Of a stretch of DNA of 7,538 nucleotides, positions 1-4,928 are shown one piece after another. The stretch is from Rhodoferax sp. UBA4127. GTDB lineage: Bacteria; Pseudomonadota; Gammaproteobacteria; Burkholderiales; Burkholderiaceae_C. The position numbers and the translations under genes were made by a program. The stretch lies in contig DFWT01000221.1 of the NCBI GenBank assembly GCA_002381045.1, positions 8,731-16,268 of the forward strand, in the 5' to 3' direction. The notes below the pieces were generated by a model. The model worked only from the letters and a program-made list of their open reading frames with translations, was not told where the DNA came from and made no database searches. Each line of letters opens with the position of its first letter. Within the stretch, counting starts at the first letter, position 1.

Positions 1-1279
1 AAGCTGGATCACCGATACCGAGTTCAACATCAAACGCCATGTGCTGCGCGAGACCCTGGCGGTGGATGCCAGCAAGAGCCCGCGTGAACTGCTTCAGTTG
101 CGCTTGGGCGAGCTGGCCATGCAGCCGTTGGATGATCGCCGGCCGCTTTGGGACTTCAGACTGGTAGAGCGCTACGACGGTGGGTCGGCCTTGATTGCCC
201 GTTTTCACCACTGCATTGCTGACGGGCTGGCCCTGGTTGCAGTGATGCAGTCCTTGCTCGATGGTGGCATTGACCCACCCGAGCGCAGGCGGCGCAAGCG
301 CGCCACCAATCGCCTGGAGGCGGCTGAAGACTGGATGTCACACAGCCTGATCGAGCCGCTGACTGCGGTTGCCGTCAAGGCGCTTGAAGCCGCGGGCGCC
401 GGGGCGGCGCAGGCGCTGGGTGGCATGAACCATCCACGCGCCTTGCTCGACCGGCTACTCGGTCAAGGCATGAGCAAAGGCATGGGCGGGTCTGCCGATG
501 CAGCGCGCCTGGCCTACAGCGTGTTGCGCGATGGTGCGGCGTTGGTATTGATGGCCGATGACTCGGCCACCCGGCTCAAGGGCCAACCCGGCACCGCCAA
601 ACGCGTGGCCTGGTGCGAGCCCTTGCCGCTGGATGAAGTGCGTGCGGTCGGCAAGGCACTGCACTGCTCTATCAACGATGTGCTGCTGGCCTGCGTGGCT
701 GGCGCCATTGGCCAGTATCTCAAGGACAAGGGCGATGTGGTGGCCGGCAAAGAGGTTCGCGCCATGGTGCCGGTCAACTTGCGCCCGATGTCTGAGGCCT
801 ACAAACTGGGCAATCAGTTTGGTCTGGCGCCGGTGGTGCTGCCGATTGGATTGGACAATCCGGTGCAGCGCGTCTACGAGGTGCGCCGGCGCATGGGTGA
901 GCTCAAGGGCAGCATGCAGCCCATGTTGGCTTTTGCTTTGCTGGCGGTGGCAGGCGTGGTGGTCAAGCCGATGCAAGACGCCATGCTGAACCTGTTTTCA
1001 AAAAAAACCACGGCCGTCATGACCAATGTGCCCGGCCCGCGAGAAAAGCTCAAGCTGTGCGGGTCAACGCTGGAGCAAACCCTGTTTTGGGTACCGCAGT
1101 CGGGCACCGTGGGCCTTGGCGTTTCTATTTTGAGCTACGGCGGTGGTGTGCAGTTTGGCCTGATTGGCGACACCACCCTGTGCCCTGATCCGCAAGCCAT
1201 CATCGACCAGTTCGCGCCTGAGTTCGAGCGTCTGAGCTGGCTGACACTGATGCTGCCCTGGGGGATGGATGCTACTTAA
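1..1279 (+). CDS. Wax ester synthase/diacylglycerol acyltransferase (WS/DGAT), 5' end outside the window
   Basis: Membrane-associated acyltransferase that joins acyl-CoA to a fatty alcohol (wax ester) or to diacylglycerol (triacylglycerol). The frame is open from base 2, so the gene begins upstream; a GTG at 41 is internal, because family-like sequence (SWITDTEFNIKRHV) precedes it. The catalytic HHxxxDG motif is seen as HHCIADG (206-226), preceded by the PLD..RPLW block. The family ND motif is NDVLLA (from 674). The C-terminal domain carries NVPGP and LSYGGG, both typical of WS/DGATs. About 425 residues are visible. In family members the HHxxxDG motif usually lies near residue 130-140, against 69 here, so roughly 60-70 N-terminal residues are missing. 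The gene converges on the TPR-like gene. The fatty acyl-CoA reductase in the same window suggests wax esters as a product, but TAG synthesis is equally possible from sequence. Confidence 0.93.
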   Translation, partial: SWITDTEFNIKRHVLRETLAVDASKSPRELLQLRLGELAMQPLDDRRPLWDFRLVERYDGGSALIARFHHCIADGLALVAVMQSLLDGGIDPPERRRRKRATNRLEAAEDWMSHSLIEPLTAVAVKALEAAGAGAAQALGGMNHPRALLDRLLGQGMSKGMGGSADAARLAYSVLRDGAALVLMADDSATRLKGQPGTAKRVAWCEPLPLDEVRAVGKALHCSINDVLLACVAGAIGQYLKDKGDVVAGKEVRAMVPVNLRPMSEAYKLGNQFGLAPVVLPIGLDNPVQRVYEVRRRMGELKGSMQPMLAFALLAVAGVVVKPMQDAMLNLFSKKTTAVMTNVPGPREKLKLCGSTLEQTLFWVPQSGTVGLGVSILSYGGGVQFGLIGDTTLCPDPQAIIDQFAPEFERLSWLTLMLPWGMDAT

Positions 1280-1328
1280 AATGTAGCTGTTAGCGCAATA
1301 TTTGTAAGGGCCACAGGCCAAAAAACAT
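1278..1328. repeat. Putative short dispersed intergenic repeat of Comamonadaceae type
   Basis: Directly after the WS/DGAT stop lies an AT-richer stretch containing TGTAGCTGTTAGCGC, then AAGGGCCACAGGCC and a run of six A. This layout (an AGCTGYTAGCGC block, about 15 bases, then GGGCYAGAGGCC and an A/T run) resembles a short repeat I remember from many intergenic regions of Acidovorax, Polaromonas and Rhodoferax. The GGCC-ACA-GGCC part could form a small hairpin, but no T-run follows it on the + strand. Only one copy lies in the window, so repetition is from memory and not shown here. Confidence 0.45.
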
Positions 1329-1333
1329 CAATG

Positions 1334-1347
1334 CCATGAAGTCATGG
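1334..1347. terminator. Small hairpin between convergent genes, weak terminator candidate
   Basis: CCATGA-AG-TCATGG is a perfect inverted repeat in the 77-bp gap between the converging WS/DGAT and TPR-like genes. Realistically it makes a 5-bp stem with a 4-nt loop. On the + strand it is followed by TTCTGT; on the - strand a run of six T comes only 8 nt after the stem. Neither is a classic intrinsic terminator. Position is the main argument for it. Confidence 0.25.
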
Positions 1348-1356
1348 TTCTGTGCT

Positions 1357-2130
1357 TCAGTCGCTCAGTTCGGTGCGGGCCAGTTCCACATCCAGCCGCT
1401 CCATAGCATCTACCGGTTTGGCGCCCGCAGCCAACTGGTACATTCGATTGGCCTCGGCCATCATCTTTTCACCATCGAGCATCATCAGGGCGCGGGCATA
1501 TTCCACCATGCCTATGGCGGATTGCATGTGCAGATCCAAGGCATGGGTAAACAGCTTGAGACCAGTGTCGCGGTGTGCACCATAGGCCATGGCACCAATC
1601 AGCTCGCCCACCTTGTCAATCACTTCGGCGTGGAAAGTGCCCAGGGCAATATGGGCGTCGGGGTGCTTGGGCTGCAGCTCGATGACGTGCTCCAGGTCAG
1701 TCTTGATTTTGGTGCCCAGCCCCTGTGCCAGTGCCTTGGCCACACTGATGCCCTGGCTGTAGCGGCCCAGCGCATAGGCGCGCCAGTAGTAGGCGTTCAG
1801 GTTGCTCGGGTCATTGGCAATCTGCTGCTCGGCCCGTTTGGCAACCTCTTGGTACAAGGCCAGGCGGTGTGACTCCTGCTTTTCCAGATAGGTGGCATAA
1901 ATGCACGTGGCTTTGTGCGCCACATTCAAGCCAGCTTCACCCAGTTTGAGGCCGACAGCGCAGGCTTTTTCAAACTCGCCGTTGTGAAAGTGGGCCCAGG
2001 CGTCCAGCACGCGGGCGTCTTCGGGCAAAGGCTCCAGGTCACCGGCGTGTAATCTGGCCCATTTCTTTTTGACGCTGCCTACGTCAAAGGTGTACTCCCC
2101 CTGAAAGGGGAAAGCGGTCCATCTGGCCAT
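1357..2130 (-). CDS. TPR-like protein of unknown function
   Basis: A 257-residue protein without signal peptide or membrane segment, probably cytoplasmic. It is rich in helical pairs of TPR character, for example residues 106-126 (NDPSNLNAYYWRAYALGRYS) and 151-175 (ELQPKHPDAHIALG...). The C-terminal part (about 183-252) has SAIGMVEYARALMMLDG and DAMERLDVELAR. This style reminds me of TPR proteins of the mitochondrial RMDN type and their bacterial relatives, but I cannot assign a role. The start is supported by AGGAG 6 nt upstream of the ATG. It lies 23 nt downstream of the tetR stop, so it is probably the last gene of the phasin-patatin-tetR group. The context suggests a link to lipid storage, perhaps as a protein-protein scaffold; that is inference. 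Confidence 0.82.
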   Translation of the reverse strand: MARWTAFPFQGEYTFDVGSVKKKWARLHAGDLEPLPEDARVLDAWAHFHNGEFEKACAVGLKLGEAGLNVAHKATCIYATYLEKQESHRLALYQEVAKRAEQQIANDPSNLNAYYWRAYALGRYSQGISVAKALAQGLGTKIKTDLEHVIELQPKHPDAHIALGTFHAEVIDKVGELIGAMAYGAHRDTGLKLFTHALDLHMQSAIGMVEYARALMMLDGEKMMAEANRMYQLAAGAKPVDAMERLDVELARTELSD

Positions 2131-2153
2131 GCTGTTCTCCTGTGCGCTGACTT

Positions 2154-2816
2154 CTACTTTGGGTCCTTATTGTAGGCATCAGCCAGATGGTTCAGATAGG
2201 CACGCTGGGAGGGCTCCAGATAGGGCGCCAATTGGTTGAGCACATGCTGGGCGCCGCGCAGCAACGCGGCCTGTGCGTTGTTTTCCTCCAGGGCGTTGCG
2301 TGGGTCACGCACATACTCAAAACTAAGCCAATAAGTCAGCACCACCACCATGCCAGTGGCGGTGGCTTCCAGCTCGCGCGAGTCAATCTGTACCGCGCCG
2401 CCGCGGCGCATGCCGTCCAGCAGCGCTTTGATGGCCCGGGTCTTGTTTTTGAGCACCGACTGAAAGTGGGTTTCCAAGCGGCGGTTTTTGCTCAGCAGGT
2501 CATTGAGATCGCGGTACAAAAAGCGGTATTGCCAGATCAACTCAAACAGGGTGTGCAAAAAAAACCAAGCGTCTTCTACATCACGCACGTCGTCGCTGGC
2601 GGCCAACAGGTCGTTCAGAGCACGCTCAAAGCGGTCAAACAGCGCATTGATCAACTCGTCTTTGGCGGGATAGTGGTAGTACAGGTTGCCGGGGCTAATA
2701 TTCAGCTCGGCCGAGATCAGCGTGGTGGATACGTTGGGTTCGCCAAAGCGGTTGAACAGTGCCAGCGTGACTTCCAGAATGCGTTCGGCGGTACGCCGGG
2801 GGGCCTTTTTCACCAT
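2154..2816 (-). CDS. TetR/AcrR-family transcriptional regulator
   Basis: A 220-residue one-component regulator. The N-terminal DNA-binding domain is clear: residues 9-55 contain TAERILEVTLALFNRFG, then the helix-turn-helix VSTTLISAELNISPGNLYYHYPAKDEL (29-55) with the typical YYHYPAKDELI recognition-helix end. The rest (about 75-215) is a helical ligand-binding/dimerisation domain; LFELIWQYRFLYRDLNDLL fits the TetR subgroup labelled 'bacterial transcriptional repressor' (PF13972 type). The ligand is unknown; an acyl-CoA or fatty acid would fit the neighbours. The ATG lies 4 nt after the patatin stop, with GGAG 9 nt upstream inside the end of that gene, so translation is probably coupled to it. 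Candidate operators in the window are the repeats at 4077-4091 and 4863-4879. Confidence 0.93.
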   Translation of the reverse strand: MVKKAPRRTAERILEVTLALFNRFGEPNVSTTLISAELNISPGNLYYHYPAKDELINALFDRFERALNDLLAASDDVRDVEDAWFFLHTLFELIWQYRFLYRDLNDLLSKNRRLETHFQSVLKNKTRAIKALLDGMRRGGAVQIDSRELEATATGMVVVLTYWLSFEYVRDPRNALEENNAQAALLRGAQHVLNQLAPYLEPSQRAYLNHLADAYNKDPK

Positions 2817-2820
2817 CAGT

Positions 2821-4074
2821 TCAAGCTCCGGCGCGGTCGCGCAGTGCAGCGTGGTGTACCACTTGCTGAAGGTTGTCCATCAGGCCGTGGAGTTTGGTCA
2901 GCGACTGGCCCACGCGGGTGGGTGCGCGCCGTGGTGGGCACAAGTGGCGCGTGGCGTCGTCCAGCACCGCATGGTTGAGGGTAATGCCGTGGTAGCCCAG
3001 CTTGGTGCTCAGACCGGTCTGGCGTGAGCGCAGCAACTGCCTAGTTTGCTGGTAAGCATGTTCGGCCAGATGCCGGCGCTGGCTGTAGCTGAAGGTGTTG
3101 GCCAGATACAGTTCGGGGTCCCGGTGGTCGGGCTCGATCAGCAAAATGTCGGTGTTGGGGTAGGCCTGCTCGTAGCTTTTGAGCCCCAACACCATGCGCG
3201 AGTGGATCAGGGACCTGAAGGTCTGGCTCAGAACGGCAGGCAGGCCGCCGTCCACAATGCGCGGAATCGGGTTGGGTCGGGACCAGGGCGTGACGCCGTC
3301 GGCATTGGTTTGTGGTGCACTGGCATCAAATGGCACCAGCGGGTTCAGGCAAAGCATCAGTTCCACACCTTCGTCCAGCGCAATCGAGGCGTGCATGGTT
3401 TTGATCAAGGCGCCATCGCAATAGTGCTGGCCTTCGATTTCAACCGGCGGGAACAGGCCCGGCAGGGCGGCACTGGCCTGCACGGCTTTGGAAATCGGCA
3501 CATGGTCCCAGCCCGGGCGTCCAAAAGCCACTGCCTTGCTGCTGTCCAGATGGGTTGCCACCAGGGTCAGGCGGTTTTTGAGCTGGCGAAAGTCGTTGCT
3601 GCGACCGGGCCGGCTAAACAGGCGGCTGAGCTCTTCGTGGATGCGTTCGTTGGAAAACAAGCCGGTGGGCAAGGTGGGGCCTAAGCGCTCCAAGGCCCGC
3701 ACAAACGACTTGCGGCCTACGCTGCCGCTCCAAGCACTGGCCATCATCAAGGCAGGCAAGCGCAGGCTGCGGGTAAAAAACTCTGAGAACGCGGGGCTCA
3801 TCAGCCAAGCCGGGTCAAACGCCTCGGTTTGGCGTTTGCGATCTTCGATGAACAAGGAAAACAACTGCTGTGGCGTGATGCCATTGGCCAAGCCGGCCGC
3901 AATGAAGCCACCCGCCGACACGCCCACATAGTGCTGCAGCTTGGTGAAGTCAATGCCTTTGAGCGACTCTTGCAAGGCACACAGCGCGCCAATTTCATAA
4001 ATGGCACCAAGCGGGCCACCCCCCGCCAAGGCCAATGCGATCTTGGGAGCGGGTGGGCGCAAGCTTGACTTCAT
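2821..4074 (-). CDS. Patatin-like phospholipase/lipid acyl hydrolase
   Basis: A 417-residue serine hydrolase of the patatin family, which cleaves acyl esters of phospholipids or neutral lipids with a Ser-Asp dyad. The oxyanion-hole glycines are at 18-23 (GGGPLG), the nucleophile elbow is GVSAG with Ser53, and the second catalytic residue is Asp220 in DGA. No signal peptide or transmembrane segment is seen, so it probably acts in the cytoplasm. After about residue 300 the sequence is less typical and ends in a basic tail. The neighbours (phasin, WS/DGAT, acyl-CoA reductase) suggest it works at lipid inclusions or on membrane lipids, either mobilising stored lipid or supplying acyl chains; the substrate cannot be read from sequence. 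The ATG has no clear Shine-Dalgarno sequence; a perfect palindrome occupies that position. It starts 32 nt after the phasin stop. Confidence 0.92.
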   Translation of the reverse strand: MKSSLRPPAPKIALALAGGGPLGAIYEIGALCALQESLKGIDFTKLQHYVGVSAGGFIAAGLANGITPQQLFSLFIEDRKRQTEAFDPAWLMSPAFSEFFTRSLRLPALMMASAWSGSVGRKSFVRALERLGPTLPTGLFSNERIHEELSRLFSRPGRSNDFRQLKNRLTLVATHLDSSKAVAFGRPGWDHVPISKAVQASAALPGLFPPVEIEGQHYCDGALIKTMHASIALDEGVELMLCLNPLVPFDASAPQTNADGVTPWSRPNPIPRIVDGGLPAVLSQTFRSLIHSRMVLGLKSYEQAYPNTDILLIEPDHRDPELYLANTFSYSQRRHLAEHAYQQTRQLLRSRQTGLSTKLGYHGITLNHAVLDDATRHLCPPRRAPTRVGQSLTKLHGLMDNLQQVVHHAALRDRAGA

Positions 4075-4076
4075 GG

Positions 4077-4091
4077 GGCTTAGTCTAAGCC
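4077..4091. promoter_or_regulatory. Perfect 15-bp palindrome just upstream of the patatin gene, candidate operator
   Basis: GGCTTAG-T-CTAAGCC is a perfect inverted repeat with 7-bp arms about one central base. It ends 2 nt before the patatin ATG (- strand) and lies between phasin stop and patatin start. Size and symmetry fit a TetR-type operator, and a tetR gene is two genes downstream. Alternatively the transcript could fold here (stem GGCUUA/UAAGCC) and limit translation of patatin, since no Shine-Dalgarno is visible. Confidence 0.5.
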
Positions 4092-4106
4092 GGGGTCAGG
4101 CGTGCT

Positions 4107-4733
4107 TTACTGAGGGTTTACCTGTGCAGGGGCCGGTGTTATTGCCTTGGGCGCAGCTTTGCGTGCTGGCGTCTTCTTTGCCGCTGCTTTTTGGGCTGGC
4201 TTGGCAGCGGGTTTTGACTTCTTTGCCGCAGCCTTTGCCACGGGCGCGGCGGCCGGTTTGGCTGCGGCTTTGGTCGGGCTGAGTTTTTGCACGCTGGCAT
4301 TTAAGGCGTCAATGCGGGCAATCAGCACCGCAATGTCTTTGGCCGAGGGCACGCCCAGCTTGTTTAAAGCCTTGGCCACGCGGTCTTCAAAAATGTTTTC
4401 CAGCTTGTCCCACTGGCCAGACGCCTTGCTGGAGATATCGGTGGCCATGCTGGTCATCTTTTGGGTCGCTTCGTTGATTTTTTCTTCGGCGGCAGACTGG
4501 GTTTTGCGCTGGAAGCTCACGCCTTCCTTCACAAGCGCCTCGTAGGCTTTGGTACCCTCTACCTGGGCTTTGGTGAATGCACCCAGCCCGGCTTGCCATA
4601 TCTGCTGTGCCGAGTCTTTGACCGAGTTCGACAGCACCGACTTGGCGGCGGCCGTTGGTTTGGCGCTGGCTTTGCCAGACGATTTGGCGCTGGACTTGAC
4701 AGGGGTGCTGGGTTTGGAGAGCTTGGTAACCAT
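4107..4733 (-). CDS. Phasin, PHA granule-associated protein (PhaF/PhaI type) with histone H1-like tail
   Basis: A 208-residue granule surface protein. Residues 1-35 are Ser/Lys/Ala-rich. The phasin domain (about 38-150) contains SAQQIWQAGLGAFTKAQVEG and AYEALVKEG, typical of poly(hydroxyalkanoate) granule-associated proteins, followed by a long amphipathic helix likely to coil and coat the granule. Residues about 154-200 are a low-complexity Ala/Lys/Pro tail (KAAAKKSKPAAKPA style) like that of Pseudomonas PhaF, which binds DNA and helps spread granules between daughter cells. The start has AGGAAG 6 nt upstream of the ATG. Phasins normally sit on PHA granules, but no PHA synthase is in view. 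Here the gene is surrounded by wax ester/TAG genes, so the protein may coat neutral-lipid droplets; that is inference. Confidence 0.88.
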   Translation of the reverse strand: MVTKLSKPSTPVKSSAKSSGKASAKPTAAAKSVLSNSVKDSAQQIWQAGLGAFTKAQVEGTKAYEALVKEGVSFQRKTQSAAEEKINEATQKMTSMATDISSKASGQWDKLENIFEDRVAKALNKLGVPSAKDIAVLIARIDALNASVQKLSPTKAAAKPAAAPVAKAAAKKSKPAAKPAQKAAAKKTPARKAAPKAITPAPAQVNPQ

Positions 4734-4813
4734 GAAAAACTTCCTTCAAAGTGGGGTTTTGGGGATGCACGCCATGCGGGGCGAAACGCATCGGGGCTAA
4801 TGTACAAGTGGCA

Positions 4814-4842
4814 TTGGCTGGTTTGTAGGGGCAGCGTACTAA
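4814..4842 (+). promoter_or_regulatory. Weak sigma-70-like promoter candidate for the acyl-CoA reductase gene
   Basis: TTGGCT (4 of 6 to TTGACA), a 17-bp spacer and TACTAA (3 of 6 to TATAAT). Transcription would begin near 4849, leaving a leader of about 80 nt that contains the inverted repeat at 4863-4879. Confidence 0.25.
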
Positions 4843-4862
4843 CTGCACCGCACTGGCCCACG

Positions 4863-4879
4863 GGTTTACTCGGTAAGCC
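4863..4879. promoter_or_regulatory. Imperfect inverted repeat in the reductase leader, candidate operator related to the patatin palindrome
   Basis: GGTTTAC-TCG-GTAAGCC has 7-bp arms that match at 6 of 7 positions around 3 bases. The half-site TAAGCC and the GGYTTA arm are shared with the palindrome at 4077-4091, although the spacing is 2 bp wider. It lies between the predicted promoter and the reductase ATG, where bound protein would block transcription. It could be coincidence. Confidence 0.35.
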
Positions 4880-4928
4880 GCGGGTCTGGATTCAGGCAAA
4901 AATGGCGGCTTCGACTATGGAGACAAAC

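Larger units (their letters stand above)
4734..4928. promoter_or_regulatory. Divergent intergenic region between phasin and acyl-CoA reductase genes
   Basis: This 195-bp region must hold the start signals for both the phasin (leftward) and the reductase (rightward). For the reductase, TTGGCT (4814-4819) and TACTAA (4837-4842) are 17 bp apart, a weak sigma-70-like pair. For the phasin, TACATT on the - strand (about 4799-4804) is a poor -10 candidate without a good -35. The stretch carries no convincing coding sequence of its own, although a + strand frame stays open through it and through the antisense of the phasin gene. Confidence 0.5.

Noticed and set aside
1000..1007. Run of eight A in the WS/DGAT gene, and a similar run near 2555-2562 in tetR, as possible frameshift sites.
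   Set aside because: Both reading frames continue intact with family-like sequence on each side, so there is no sign of programmed or mutational frameshifting.
2187..2978. Long + strand open frame over the tetR gene.
   Set aside because: It has no recognisable domain and is a mirror of the tetR and patatin coding strand; tetR has a clear HTH and ribosome site.
4767..4777. GCA-N5-TGC in the phasin leader as a PhaR-type regulator site.
   Set aside because: Three-base arms are too short to distinguish from chance, and no PHA regulator gene is nearby.
4461..4928. A 156-codon in-frame open stretch upstream of the acyl-CoA reductase ATG, which could be read as an N-terminal extension.
   Set aside because: It is antisense to the phasin gene, whose Lys/Ala-rich codons leave the reverse frame open, and it crosses the promoter region. 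The ATG at 4929 has a good ribosome site and matches the start of known homologues.
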